A DNA stretch of 64,000 nucleotides from Streptomyces seoulensis (GCA_013364255.1 CP054936.1:7210353-7274352), one strand, 5' to 3'. Numbered from the stretch's first letter, positions 6,676 through 16,442 are shown. Made by a program: numbers and translations. The notes: generated from the sequence alone by a model not told the origin.

Positions 6676-9582
6676 TCACTTCGCGCGCCGGCCCGCCGCC
6701 AAACGGACGATGTCCACCCGCGAACGGATCCCCAGCTTGCGGTAGACGCGGGTGAGGGTCGCCTCGACCGTCTTGACGCTGACGAACAGCCGCGCGGCGA
6801 TCTCCCGGTTGGTCGCGCCCTCCATGACCAGCGAGGCCACCTGGCGTTCCATCGCCGCCAGCCCCTCCAGGACCGCGCGCCCGTCCAGCGCCGCGGCGCC
6901 CTCCGGCACCGCGCCGGAACCCTCCGGCGCGGCCGGCGCGGCCCGCGGCCGGGCCGGGCGGGCACGGGCGGACGCCTCCGCCATCCGCAGCCACGGCTGC
7001 GCCCGGCAGCGCCGGAACAGCCGTACCGCCTCGTCGTACGACATCGGTCCCGGCGCCGCACCGGCCCCGGCCCCGGCCCCGCCGACGGCCTCGCCCGGCG
7101 CGCCGGGCGCCGTGCGCAGCCGGGCCAGCGCGAACGCGGCCCGCGCCTCCTCCAGCGAGTTGCCCAGCTTCGCCAGCCGGTCCTGCGCCGACGTCAGCTG
7201 CGCGAGCGCGGCGTCCGTCTCGCCGCGCGCCGCCCGGACCAGCGCCTCGGCCCGGTCCAGTACGGCCAGCACGCTCTCCCGGCCCAGCCGCAGCGCGTGC
7301 TCGCGCGCGGTGTCGACCACCTGCTGCGCCTCGGCCACCTCGCCGACCAGCACCAGTGCCTCGGCCAGGTCGCCGTGCCAGCGCCCGCGCGCCGGGTCGG
7401 TGATGCCGAGCCCCGCCTCCAGTTCCCGCACCCGGCGCAGCGCGTCCACCGCGGCCTGCGCGTCCCCGGCGACGAACCGGGCGTAGCCGAGGGCCGCCAG
7501 GGCGCGCGAGAGGTACATCAGGTCGCCGTCCTCCTCGGCGTGCCCCACCGCCTCCCGGGCCAGCGCGAGACCCCGCCCGGTGTCCCCGCCGGAGGCCTCG
7601 GCCAGCGAGGCCAGCATCGCGGAGGCGCCCTCCCCGATGCCGGTGTCCCGCGCCAGCCGCAGGCTCTCCCGGGCCAGGTCGAGGGCGCGCCCGCAGTGCC
7701 CGGCCAGCAGTTCGGTCTCGGCGTGCGAGCGCAGGAAGTGCACTTCGCTCTCGACCATCCCGCGCCGCCGCACCTCGCGCAGCAGCGCGGTGATGGTGGC
7801 CCGGGCCTCGGCCAGCCGGCCGTTCATCAGCAGCCAGCGGAACCGGGCCGAGCCGACGCCGTTGTGGTGGCAGGCCACGTAGTCGTCCTGTGGTTCGGCC
7901 AGTGCCCGCTGGGTCGTCGCGGCGGCGTCGGGGTGGCCCATCAGGGTCTCGGTGGAGGCCTGGTGGGCCAGTGACATCAGCTCGGTGCGCCGGTCCCCGG
8001 CGCGGGCCGCCAGCTCGGCGGCGTGCGCGGCCTCCTGCCGGGCCTCGGCGAAGTCGCCCGCCACGATCAGCGCCCGCCAGGCCAGCATGTAGTGCACCAG
8101 GGCCAGCAGCCGGGGGTCGTCGCCGGCGTCGGCCAGCGCCTGCGGGAAGACGGCGTCCACGTCGCCGAGGGCCTGTCCGGCCGCCTCGATCACCACCATC
8201 CACGCCCGCACCCGCTCGGCCGGCACGGCGGCCCGGGTCAGCACCTCGCGGGCGATGTCGCGGGCGAGGTCCGCCTCGCCGGCCGTGATGGCGTCCTCGG
8301 CGGCCTGCAACCGCCGCTCGTCGGGGCCCGGTTCGCCGTCGGCGGGGGTGTGCCGGGCGGCGAGCAGCCCGAGCGAGGCGGCCACCGAGGGCGCCCCGCG
8401 GTCCCTGGCCAGGGCCGCTGCCTCGGCGAGCCGGGCGGCCACCTCCGGGTCGGTGCCGGTGCTGGCCAGAGCCAGGTGGCGGGCCCGTTCGATGGGGTCG
8501 GAGGCGGCGGTGGACAGCGCGGTGTGCGCGGCCCGCCGCTCCTGGGCGGGCGCCTCGGCGTACAGCGCGGCCGAGATCAGCGGGTGCGCGAACCGTACGG
8601 CCGGTCCCTCCGGCTCGGTGGCCAGCAGCCCGAGTTCGGCGGCCTGGGCGCACTCGGCCTCGGCGTTCTCCCGGCCGGCCGCGTGCAGGAGGGCGGGGGT
8701 GGGGCGGGCGCCGGCGCTGGCCACGAGCAGGGTGCGGCGGGCCTCGTCGGAGAGCATCTCCAGCCGGCTGAGCACCAGGGCGCGCAGCGAGGTGGGCACC
8801 GGCAGCGGCTCGCCCGGGCGCGGCGAGGCGGGCGTCTCGGCCAGCGCCCGGCCCAGCTCCAGCGCGAACAGCGGGTTGCCGCCGCTGGTGCGGTGGATCT
8901 CGCGGACCGTGGAGCGGGGCAGGCCGGTGTAGCCGCGGTGGTCGAGGAGCGTGGAGACCTGGTCACGGGTGAGCGGGCCGAGCCGTACGGAGAGGGTGTC
9001 GGGCGGACTGGCCCGCAGATGGCGGTCGTACTCCTCGTCCTCGGTGCGCACCGCGCACAGCATCTGCACCGGGGTGCCGCCGAGCCGGCGGGCGGCGAAG
9101 CCGAGGAGTTCCGCGCTGGCCGAGTCCAGCCACTGGAGGTCGTCGGCGACGAGCAGGACGGGGCCCTGCGCGGCGAGGGCGCGCAGCGCGGAGAGCACCG
9201 CCAGGCGCAGGGCGAGGCCGTCGCGCTGGAGGGTGGACTCGCCGCGGCCGGTGAGCGCCGACTCCAGCGCGGTGCGCTGGGCGGCGGGCAGGGTGCCGGA
9301 GATCTCCTCCAGGACCAGACCAAGGAGGTCGGCGAGGGCGAGGAAGGGGAGGTGGGATTCGGACTCGGTCGCCGAGCAGCGCAACACCGTGCGGGCGGTC
9401 GGCGCGTATTCCGCTGCCAATGCCCGCAGAACGGTCGACTTTCCTATTCCCGCCGGGCCGTGCAGCAGCACACTGCCGCCGCGGGCGAGCTGCTCGCGCG
9501 CCGCGGCCGACGGCTCCTCCTGGCCGATGACGAGGTCGGAGCGGCAGCTCGCAGGGTCCTTGAAGTCCCGTCGCACGGTCAC
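6676..9582 (-). CDS. LAL-type LuxR family ATP-dependent transcriptional regulator
   Basis: A 968-aa STAND-type regulator. Walker A GPAGIGKST lies at residues 43-51, Walker B LLVADDLQWLD near 140, then an AAA/NACHT-like region (TSGGNPLFALELG near 235). About 500 residues of TPR-like helical repeats follow (LALAREAVGHAEE and similar). A C-terminal LuxR HTH reads ATNREIAARLFVSVKTVEATL. LAL regulators are pathway activators that bind ATP and often an inducer sensed by the helical part. A GTG at 9582, nine bases after GAGGGG, is the likely start. It is monocistronic. The target genes are not evident; the nearby coupled acyl-CoA ligases are a candidate. Confidence 0.88.
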   Translation of the reverse strand: MTVRRDFKDPASCRSDLVIGQEEPSAAAREQLARGGSVLLHGPAGIGKSTVLRALAAEYAPTARTVLRCSATESESHLPFLALADLLGLVLEEISGTLPAAQRTALESALTGRGESTLQRDGLALRLAVLSALRALAAQGPVLLVADDLQWLDSASAELLGFAARRLGGTPVQMLCAVRTEDEEYDRHLRASPPDTLSVRLGPLTRDQVSTLLDHRGYTGLPRSTVREIHRTSGGNPLFALELGRALAETPASPRPGEPLPVPTSLRALVLSRLEMLSDEARRTLLVASAGARPTPALLHAAGRENAEAECAQAAELGLLATEPEGPAVRFAHPLISAALYAEAPAQERRAAHTALSTAASDPIERARHLALASTGTDPEVAARLAEAAALARDRGAPSVAASLGLLAARHTPADGEPGPDERRLQAAEDAITAGEADLARDIAREVLTRAAVPAERVRAWMVVIEAAGQALGDVDAVFPQALADAGDDPRLLALVHYMLAWRALIVAGDFAEARQEAAHAAELAARAGDRRTELMSLAHQASTETLMGHPDAAATTQRALAEPQDDYVACHHNGVGSARFRWLLMNGRLAEARATITALLREVRRRGMVESEVHFLRSHAETELLAGHCGRALDLARESLRLARDTGIGEGASAMLASLAEASGGDTGRGLALAREAVGHAEEDGDLMYLSRALAALGYARFVAGDAQAAVDALRRVRELEAGLGITDPARGRWHGDLAEALVLVGEVAEAQQVVDTAREHALRLGRESVLAVLDRAEALVRAARGETDAALAQLTSAQDRLAKLGNSLEEARAAFALARLRTAPGAPGEAVGGAGAGAGAAPGPMSYDEAVRLFRRCRAQPWLRMAEASARARPARPRAAPAAPEGSGAVPEGAAALDGRAVLEGLAAMERQVASLVMEGATNREIAARLFVSVKTVEATLTRVYRKLGIRSRVDIVRLAAGRRAK

Positions 9583-9960
9583 CGCTCCCCTCGAATGTCG
9601 TGTTCGGGCCAAATTCTAGGCAACGGGACCTTGAATTTCGGACGGTCGGGGTGGTGAGGGAAATAACAGCGGCCGGCGCACCGCCTATGGAAAGTCCCGG
9701 CGAATGAATACGAACCCCACACGGACAGCCCTTCGAAGGTACCCCCACGACCCGCCCGACGGTACTCCGTCCGCCCGCCCCCGCGACGCCGCTCACCACC
9801 CTCCGACCGGCCCCGCCCCGCCGTTCCCAAGGCCCCGGGAGCGCCTGGTTCCCGCGGTTCCCAAGGCCCCGCGCCCCCCGCACGGCAGCCCCCGCACCCG
9901 CGCCCGTACCCGCACGCGCGCCCCGCCCCGAGCCCCCGCCCTCCGGGCAGCGCCCCGCCC
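9583..9960. other. 378-bp intergenic region upstream of the LAL regulator
   Basis: A TAGAAT hexamer on the minus strand (9618-9613) is a plausible -10 for the leftward LAL regulator, although no good -35 lies 17-18 nt from it. About 9600-9720 is noticeably less GC-rich than the surroundings. From 9770 to 9955 the plus strand is an almost pure C-rich proline-coding-like string with no gene-like translation. Nothing else is recognisable. Confidence 0.45.
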
Positions 9961-10815
9961 TCAGGGCAGCACCCCCGCCTGTCGTGCCGCCGTCACCGCC
10001 TCGCCCCGCGTGTGCGCGCCCAGCTTGCGCATGGCCGAGCGGAGGTAGGCCTTGACCGTCTCGGCGCCGAGCCCCAGCCGGGCGGCGGCGCCCGCGTTGG
10101 TCGCGCCCGCCGCCACGCAGGCCAGTACGTCGACCTCGCGCGGCGCCAGCCGCACGGCGGCGGCCGGAGCCGTCGCCGCGGTCAGCAGACCGCACGCGGA
10201 CAGCAGCTCCGCCCGCAGCTCGGGGTCCGTGATCCGCGGCGCCAGCGCCCGCAGCGCCGCGTGCGCCTCGCGCACCTGCTCCCACGCCGCCCCGGAGGCG
10301 GGCTCCCCGGACGAAGCCCCGGGCGACGCCCCGGGTCCGGCGGCCGCCGCGAGCAGCGCCCGCGCCTCCTCCCGCACCACGAGCGCCTGCTCCACGTCCC
10401 GCGCCGCCGCCACCGCCGCGCTCAGCGTGCGGTCGCCCAGCGGCTGGGCGGTGCGCAGCGCGCCGTACAGCACCCCGCGCACCCGCCGCCGCACCACCAC
10501 CGGCACCGCGAGCACCGACCGCAGGCCCTCCGCCGCGACCGCCGCGTCGTACTCGTGGCTGATCCGCCGGGACATCGAGTAGTCCGTCACCGCGCAGGGC
10601 CGGGCCAGCGCGACCGCCTTGCCGCCGAGCCCGTTGCCCGAGACCACCGCGAGGGCGCTGAGCGCGAGCGTGGCCGTGCCCGTCAGCTCGCTGATCCGCA
10701 CCCGTGGCCGGCCGGGTTCGACCAGCCCGCCGAAGGCGACCGGCAGCCCCGTCGCCCGCCGCAGCCGCACCAGCGCACCCCTGATCTCCGCCGCCCCGGA
10801 CGCCTCAGCCGTCAC
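9961..10815 (-). CDS. GAF-domain LuxR-type transcriptional regulator
   Basis: A 284-aa protein. The N-terminal 150 residues resemble a small GAF sensor domain (LRRATGLPVAFGGLV, SVLAVPVVVRRRVRGVLYGALR). The C-terminal 65 residues are a LuxR-type HTH (LAPREVDVLACVAAGATNAGAAARLGL, then AETVKAYLRSAMRKL). It lies head-to-head with two coupled acyl-CoA ligases, 135 bp away, and is a likely regulator of them. This arrangement recurs in Streptomyces. The GTG start at 10815 follows AAGGGGCGAG. The effector is unknown; an acyl-CoA or aromatic acid is only a guess. Confidence 0.82.
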   Translation of the reverse strand: MTAEASGAAEIRGALVRLRRATGLPVAFGGLVEPGRPRVRISELTGTATLALSALAVVSGNGLGGKAVALARPCAVTDYSMSRRISHEYDAAVAAEGLRSVLAVPVVVRRRVRGVLYGALRTAQPLGDRTLSAAVAAARDVEQALVVREEARALLAAAAGPGASPGASSGEPASGAAWEQVREAHAALRALAPRITDPELRAELLSACGLLTAATAPAAAVRLAPREVDVLACVAAGATNAGAAARLGLGAETVKAYLRSAMRKLGAHTRGEAVTAARQAGVLP

Positions 10816-10950
10816 CCGCTCGCCCCTTCGTCATCCGCCCGTGCCCCACCACACCCCCGTTCGGGGGTAGTGAGACCTGCATCACGGATTACACGATGGA
10901 GCCGAGCCGCACGGCAATGGTCCGGATTCTGGACCGTACATGGAGGACAG

Positions 10951-12624
10951 ATGACGACGGCGACGGAGACCTTCCGCGGGGCGCGGGACTTCCTGCTGGA
11001 GCACCGTGACGACTACGCCGCGGCGTACGCCGGATTCCAGTGGCCCCGGCCGGAGCACTTCAACTGGGCGCTGGACTGGTTCGACGCCGTCGCCGAGGGC
11101 AACGACCGCACCGCCCTGCACATCGTCGAGGAGGACGGCGCCGAGACCAGGCTCTCCTTCGCCCAGCTGGCCGAGCGCTCCAACCGGGCCGCGAACTGGC
11201 TGCGCGACCGGGGCGTGCAGCCGGAGGACCGCATCCTCGTCATGCTCGGCAACCAGGCCGAACTGTGGGAGACCGCGCTGGCCGCGATGAAGCTGCGCGC
11301 CGTCGTCATCCCGGCCACCCCGCTGCTCGGCCCCGCCGACCTGCGCGACCGGGTCGAGCGCGGCCGGGTCAAGCACGTGATCGCGCGCGCCGAGGACACC
11401 GCGAAGTTCGACGACGTGCCCGGCGCCTTCACCCGGATCTCGGTCGGCGGGCTGCCCGAGGAGGGCTGGGAGCCGTACGAGGACGTGTACGCGGCGCCCG
11501 CCGGGTTCGTCCCGGACGGACCCACCCTCGCCGACGACCCGCTGATGCTCTACTTCACCTCGGGCACCACCGCCCGCCCCAAGCTGGTCGAGCACACCCA
11601 CACCTCGTACCCGATCGGGCACCTGGCCACCATGTACTGGATCGGCCTCAAGCCCGGCGACGTGCACCTGAACATCTCCTCGCCCGGCTGGGCCAAGCAC
11701 GCCTGGTCGAACCTGTTCGCGCCGTGGAACGCCGAGGCGACCGTGTTCATCCACAACTACACCCGCTTCGACGCCGCCCGGCTGATGGCCGAGATGGACC
11801 GCGTCGGCGTCACCTCCTTCTGCGCGCCGCCCACCGTGTGGCGCATGCTCATCCAGGCCGACCTGAGCCGGCTGGCCACCCCGCCGCGCGAGGTCGTCGC
11901 CGCCGGCGAGCCGCTGAACCCTGAGGTCATCGAGCAGGTGCGGCGGGCCTGGGGCGTCAGCGTCCGGGACGGCTTCGGGCAGACCGAGACGGCCGTGCAG
12001 GTCTCCAACAGCCCCGGCCAGACCCTCAAGACCGGCTCCATGGGCCGGCCGAGCCCCGGCTTCCGCGTCGAGCTGCTCGACCCGGTCTCCGGCGCGCCCG
12101 GCGCCCGCGAGGGCGAGATCGCGCTCGACCTGTCGGCCCGCCCGGTCGGCCTGATGACCGGTTACCACGGCGACGCCGACCGCACCGCCGAGGCGATGGC
12201 CGGCGGCTACTACCGCACCGGCGACGTGGCCTCGCGCGACGAGGACGGCTACCTCACCTATGTGGGCCGCTCCGACGACGTCTTCAAGGCATCCGACTAC
12301 AAGATCAGCCCGTTCGAGCTGGAGAGCGCGCTGCTGGAGCACGAGGCGGTGGCCGAGGCGGCCGTCGTGCCCGCGCCGGACGAGGTGCGCCTGGCCGTGC
12401 CGAAGGCGTACGTGGTGCTCGCGGCGGGCTGGGAGCCGGGCCCGGACACCGCCAAGGTGCTCTTCGAGCACTCCCGGCAGGTCCTCGCCCCCTACAAGCG
12501 GGTGCGCCGGCTGGAGTTCGGCGAGCTGCCCAAGACCGTCTCCGGCAAGATCCGCCGGGTCGAGCTGCGCGAGGCCACGGCCGGCGGCTCGGACGCCGAG
12601 TACCGCGAGGAGGACTTCCGGTGA
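10951..12624 (+). CDS. AMP-binding acyl-CoA ligase, medium-chain/benzoate type
   Basis: A 557-aa member of the ANL superfamily that would activate a carboxylic acid to acyl-AMP and then acyl-CoA. The P-loop YFTSGTTARPKLVEH is near residues 200-215, the A5 motif GFGQTET near 348, YYRTGDV near 420, and the catalytic C-terminal Lys is in KTVSGKIRRVELR near 530. The opening (YAGFQWPRPEHFNWALDWFD) is like the medium-chain acyl-CoA synthetase group rather than long-chain FadD. The ATG follows GGAGG at the expected spacing. The stop overlaps the next start (GTGA). A short inverted repeat GGTCC-N7-GGACC at 10919-10935 precedes it and may be an operator. Confidence 0.88.
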   Translation: MTTATETFRGARDFLLEHRDDYAAAYAGFQWPRPEHFNWALDWFDAVAEGNDRTALHIVEEDGAETRLSFAQLAERSNRAANWLRDRGVQPEDRILVMLGNQAELWETALAAMKLRAVVIPATPLLGPADLRDRVERGRVKHVIARAEDTAKFDDVPGAFTRISVGGLPEEGWEPYEDVYAAPAGFVPDGPTLADDPLMLYFTSGTTARPKLVEHTHTSYPIGHLATMYWIGLKPGDVHLNISSPGWAKHAWSNLFAPWNAEATVFIHNYTRFDAARLMAEMDRVGVTSFCAPPTVWRMLIQADLSRLATPPREVVAAGEPLNPEVIEQVRRAWGVSVRDGFGQTETAVQVSNSPGQTLKTGSMGRPSPGFRVELLDPVSGAPGAREGEIALDLSARPVGLMTGYHGDADRTAEAMAGGYYRTGDVASRDEDGYLTYVGRSDDVFKASDYKISPFELESALLEHEAVAEAAVVPAPDEVRLAVPKAYVVLAAGWEPGPDTAKVLFEHSRQVLAPYKRVRRLEFGELPKTVSGKIRRVELREATAGGSDAEYREEDFR

Positions 12625-14264
12625 CCGACGACCGGCCGGCCGCTGAGCCGTCGTACGCGCACGGGACGGGCGGGACGGCCCTGCTCGGCGACACCATCGG
12701 CGCCAACCTGGACCGGGCCGTCGCCGCCTGGCCCGACCGGGAGGCGCTGGTCGACGTCCCCTCCGGCCGGCGCTGGACGTACGCCGAGTTCGCCGCCGAC
12801 GTGGACCGGCTGGCCCGCGCGCTGCTGGCGAGCGACGTCGCCAAGGGCGACCGGGTGGGCATCTGGGCCGTCAACTGCGCCGAATGGGTGCTGGTGCAGT
12901 ACGCCACCGCCCGCATCGGCGCGATCATGGTGAACATCAACCCGGCGTACCGCACGCACGAGGTCGCGTACGTCCTCAAGCAGGCGGGCATCTCGCTGCT
13001 CTTCGCCTCGCTGCGGCACAAGGGCAGCGACTACCGGGCCATGGTGGAGCAAGTGAGGCCCGCCTGCCCGGACTTGCGCGAGGCCGTCTACATCGACGAC
13101 CCGAGCTGGACGGCCTTCGCCGCCCGCGGCACGGCCGACCGCGCCGAGGAACTGCGCCTGCGCGCCGCCGAGTTGTCCTGCGACGACCCGATCAACATCC
13201 AGTACACCTCGGGCACCACCGGCTTCCCGAAGGGTGCCACGCTCTCCCACCACAACATCCTCAACAACGGTTACTTCGTCGGTGAGTTGATCGCCTACAG
13301 CGAGCAGGACCGGGTGTGCGTGCCGGTGCCCTTCTACCACTGCTTCGGCATGGTGATGGGCAACCTCGCGGCCACCTCGCACGGCGCGTGCCTGGTCGTC
13401 CCGGCCGCCTCCTTCGACCCCGCGGCCACCCTGGCGGCCGTCGAGCGGGAGCGCTGCACCTCGCTGTACGGCGTGCCGACGATGTTCATCGCCGAGCTGA
13501 ACCTGCCCGGCTTCGCCGGGTACGACCTGTCCACCCTGCGCACCGGCATCATGGCGGGCTCGCCCTGCCCGGTGGAGGTGATGAAGCGGGTGGTCGCCGA
13601 GATGCACATGGCCGAGGTCGCCATCTGCTACGGCATGACCGAGACCTCCCCGGTGTCGTTGCAGACCCGGACGGACGACGACCTCGAACACCGCACCGGC
13701 ACGGTCGGCCGGGTGCTGCCGCACCTGGAGGTGAAGATCGTCGACCCGGCCACCGGTGTGACGCGGCCGCGCGGCACGGCGGGGGAGCTGTGCACCCGGG
13801 GCTACAGCGTGATGCTCGGCTACTGGGCCGAGCCGGAGAAGAGCGCCGAGGCGATCGACGCGGGCCGCTGGATGCACACCGGGGACCTCGCGGTGATGCG
13901 CGAGGACGGTTATGTGGAGATCGTCGGCCGGATCAAGGACATGATCATCCGGGGCGGCGAGAACGTCTACCCGCGCGAGATCGAGGAGTTCCTCTACGGC
14001 CACCCCAAGATCCGCGACGTGCAGGTGGTCGGCGTGCCGCACGAGAGGTACGGCGAGGAGGTGCTCGCCTGTGTGATCCCGCTGGACGCGGCCGACCCGC
14101 TGACCCTTCAGGAGCTGCGGGTGTTCTGCGCGGACCGGCTGGCGCACTACAAGATCCCGAGCCGGCTGAGCGTCCTGGACGCCTTCCCGATGACGGTGTC
14201 GGGGAAGGTGCGCAAGATCGAGCTGCGCGAGCGGTACGGCGCCGCGGCGCCCGGGGAGGCGTGA
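12621..14264 (+). CDS. AMP-binding acyl-CoA ligase, FadD type
   Basis: A 547-aa fatty acid or short/medium-chain acyl-CoA synthetase. Motifs: QYTSGTTGFPKGATLSHHN near residue 190 (P-loop), CYGMTETSP near 335, WMHTGDLAVM near 415, GRIKDMIIRGGENVYPREIE near 433, and the C-terminal Lys in MTVSGKVRKIELRE. It is translationally coupled to the preceding ligase by a 4-bp overlap. Having two non-identical ligases in one operon suggests two substrates or two chain lengths feeding one pathway. No dehydrogenase or hydratase accompanies them, so beta-oxidation must be encoded elsewhere. Confidence 0.9.
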   Translation: MTDDRPAAEPSYAHGTGGTALLGDTIGANLDRAVAAWPDREALVDVPSGRRWTYAEFAADVDRLARALLASDVAKGDRVGIWAVNCAEWVLVQYATARIGAIMVNINPAYRTHEVAYVLKQAGISLLFASLRHKGSDYRAMVEQVRPACPDLREAVYIDDPSWTAFAARGTADRAEELRLRAAELSCDDPINIQYTSGTTGFPKGATLSHHNILNNGYFVGELIAYSEQDRVCVPVPFYHCFGMVMGNLAATSHGACLVVPAASFDPAATLAAVERERCTSLYGVPTMFIAELNLPGFAGYDLSTLRTGIMAGSPCPVEVMKRVVAEMHMAEVAICYGMTETSPVSLQTRTDDDLEHRTGTVGRVLPHLEVKIVDPATGVTRPRGTAGELCTRGYSVMLGYWAEPEKSAEAIDAGRWMHTGDLAVMREDGYVEIVGRIKDMIIRGGENVYPREIEEFLYGHPKIRDVQVVGVPHERYGEEVLACVIPLDAADPLTLQELRVFCADRLAHYKIPSRLSVLDAFPMTVSGKVRKIELRERYGAAAPGEA

Positions 14265-14302
14265 GCAGCCCCGGAGCGAGTGTCCGGCAGGAACGACCGG
14301 GG

Positions 14303-14394
14303 GACCCCGGCCCAAGGAACCGAGTGCGCGGCAGGCGGCGCACACGGCGACGGGCCGGGGTCCGTTCCGTTTCCCAGGGGACCTTCGGGTCCCC
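14303..14394 (+). terminator. tandem hairpins after the acyl-CoA ligase operon
   Basis: There are two dyads. The first is an 11-bp stem GACCCCGGCCC/GGGCCGGGGTC (14303-14313 with 14352-14362, long loop). The second is a compact 7-bp stem GGGGACC/GGTCCCC with a TTCG tetraloop (14377-14394). The second is the likelier terminator. Confidence 0.65.
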
Positions 14395-14470
14395 TTCGTC
14401 GTCTCCGCGCCCCTGCCCGCCCGCGCCCGGACACCCGCCCCCGCCGTGCGTTCCGGCGTACGGGACGCCC

Positions 14471-14537
14471 TTGACGCCTTCACCGCTCCCCCCTACATTG
14501 CTTCCAGATCGTAGAAAATACTTTCCGCTATACGGAA
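14471..14537 (+). promoter_or_regulatory. gcl promoter with paired AllR-type boxes
   Basis: There is a -35 TTGACG (14471-14476), a 17-nt spacer and a -10 TACATT (14494-14499). Box A TTCCAGATCGTAGAA (14502-14516) covers the predicted start of transcription. Box B TTCCGCTATACGGAA (14523-14537) is a near-perfect TTCCG-N5-CGGAA dyad. The box centres are 21 bp apart. The placement suits a repressor; AllR, encoded at 53915-54715, is the inferred binder. Confidence 0.75.
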
Positions 14538-14624
14538 GTACGGACACAGCTCACCGCGGGGCGCGACGGGCGTGCGAATCCGGCAGCCGAAGACAGCAGA
14601 AGACAGCCGAAGCAGGAGTACTCG

Positions 14625-16409
14625 ATGGCTCGTATGACCGCTGCCCGCGCGGCAGTTGAGATCCTCAAGCGCGAGGGCGTCGCCGACGCGTTCGGTGTGC
14701 CGGGCGCGGCGATCAACCCCTTCTACGCGGCCCTCAAGGCCTCCGGCGGCATCAACCACACCCTCGCCCGCCACGTCGAGGGCGCCTCCCACATGGCCGA
14801 GGGCTACACCCGCACCCACGCCGGCAACATCGGCGTCTGCATCGGCACCTCGGGTCCGGCCGGCACCGACATGATCACCGGTCTGTACTCGGCCATCGGC
14901 GACTCCATCCCGATCCTGTGCATCACGGGCCAGGCGCCCACCGCCGTGATCCACAAGGAAGACTTCCAGGCCGTCGACATCGCCTCCATCGCCAAGCCGG
15001 TGACCAAGATGGCGGTCACCGTCCTGGAGGCCGCGCAGGTCCCCGGCGTCTTCCAGCAGGCCTTCCACCTGATGCGCTCCGGCCGCCCCGGCCCGGTCCT
15101 GATCGACCTGCCGATCGACGTGCAGCTGACGGAGATCGAGTTCGACCCGGAGACCTACGAGCCGCTGCCCGTCTACAAGCCCGCCGCGACCCGCCCGCAG
15201 ATCGAGAAGGCGCTCGCGATGCTGACCGCCGCCGAGCGGCCGCTGATCGTCGCGGGCGGCGGCGTCATCAACGCGGACGCGGCCGAACTGCTGGTGGAGT
15301 TCGCCGAGCTGACCGGCACGCCGGTCGTGCCGACCCTGATGGGCTGGGGCATCCTGCCCGACGACCACGAGCTGAACGCCGGCATGGTCGGCCTCCAGAC
15401 CTCGCACCGCTACGGCAACGCGACCTTCCTGGAGTCCGACTTCGTCCTCGGCATCGGCAACCGCTGGGCCAACCGCCACACCGGCAAGCTGGACGTCTAC
15501 ACGGCCGGCCGCAAGTTCGTCCACGTCGACGTCGAGCCCACCCAGATCGGCAAGATCTTCGCCCCGGACTACGGCATCGCCTCCGACGCCAAGGCCGCCC
15601 TTGAGCTGTTCGTGACGGTCGCCAAGGAGCTGAAGGCGGCCGGCCGGCTGCCCGACCGCTCGGCCTGGGCGGCCTCCGCGCAGGAGCGCAAGGCCGCGCT
15701 CCAGCGCCGTACCCACTTCGACGACATCCCGATCAAGCCGCAGCGCGTCTACGAGGAGATGAACAAGGCCTTCGGCCCGGACACCCGGTACGTCTCCACC
15801 ATCGGCCTCTCCCAGATCGCCGGCGCCCAGATGCTGCACGTCTACCGGCCGCGGCACTGGATCAACTGCGGCCAGGCGGGCCCGCTCGGCTGGACCATCC
15901 CGGCCGCGCTCGGCGTCGCCAAGGCCGACCCGGACGCCCCGGTCGTGGCGCTCTCCGGCGACTACGACTTCCAGTTCATGCTGGAGGAGCTGGCCGTCGG
16001 CGCGCAGCACAAGATCCCCTACGTGCACGTCCTGGTCAACAACTCCTACCTGGGCCTGATCCGCCAGGCGCAGCGGGCGTTCGACATCGACTTCCAGGTC
16101 AACCTGGAGTTCGAGAACGTCAACTCGCCCGAGCTGGGCGTCTACGGCGTCGACCACGTCAAGGTCGCCGAGGGCCTGGGCTGCAAGGCGATCCGGGTGA
16201 CCGACCCGGCCGAGCTGGGCGCCGCCTTCGAGCAGGCCAAGAAGCTCGCCGCGGAGTTCCGGGTGCCGGTCGTGGTCGAGGCGATCCTGGAGCGCGTCAC
16301 CAACATCTCCATGTCGGGCACCAACGACATCGGCAACGTCGTGGAGTTCGAGGAGCTGGCCACCGAGCCGGGCCACGCGCCGACCGCGATCAAGCCGCTC
16401 AAGGTCTGA
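14625..16409 (+). CDS. gcl: glyoxylate carboligase (tartronate-semialdehyde synthase)
   Basis: A 594-aa ThDP enzyme that joins two glyoxylates to tartronate semialdehyde plus CO2. Across its length it matches the Gcl branch of the acetolactate-synthase family: HVEGASHMAEGYTR at residues 50-63, SGPAGTDMITGLYSAIGDSIP, and the ThDP/Mg motif LSGDYDFQFMLEELAVG with NNSYLGLIRQAQRAF. Residue 51 is Val where nearly all ThDP enzymes have the catalytic Glu, the exact peculiarity known for E. coli Gcl. The start has AGGAG upstream. Its product feeds GlxR, encoded 4.4 kb downstream on the opposite strand. The promoter carries paired AllR-type boxes. Monocistronic, with a strong terminator. Confidence 0.96.
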   Translation: MARMTAARAAVEILKREGVADAFGVPGAAINPFYAALKASGGINHTLARHVEGASHMAEGYTRTHAGNIGVCIGTSGPAGTDMITGLYSAIGDSIPILCITGQAPTAVIHKEDFQAVDIASIAKPVTKMAVTVLEAAQVPGVFQQAFHLMRSGRPGPVLIDLPIDVQLTEIEFDPETYEPLPVYKPAATRPQIEKALAMLTAAERPLIVAGGGVINADAAELLVEFAELTGTPVVPTLMGWGILPDDHELNAGMVGLQTSHRYGNATFLESDFVLGIGNRWANRHTGKLDVYTAGRKFVHVDVEPTQIGKIFAPDYGIASDAKAALELFVTVAKELKAAGRLPDRSAWAASAQERKAALQRRTHFDDIPIKPQRVYEEMNKAFGPDTRYVSTIGLSQIAGAQMLHVYRPRHWINCGQAGPLGWTIPAALGVAKADPDAPVVALSGDYDFQFMLEELAVGAQHKIPYVHVLVNNSYLGLIRQAQRAFDIDFQVNLEFENVNSPELGVYGVDHVKVAEGLGCKAIRVTDPAELGAAFEQAKKLAAEFRVPVVVEAILERVTNISMSGTNDIGNVVEFEELATEPGHAPTAIKPLKV

Positions 16410-16442
16410 CGCACAGCCACACCGCCTGCACACCCGCACCAC

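Noticed and set aside
12621..14264. Assignment as a polyketide or NRPS adenylation domain
   Set aside because: The order and spacing of motifs fit free-standing FadD-type ligases; there is no carrier-protein domain or assembly-line neighbour.
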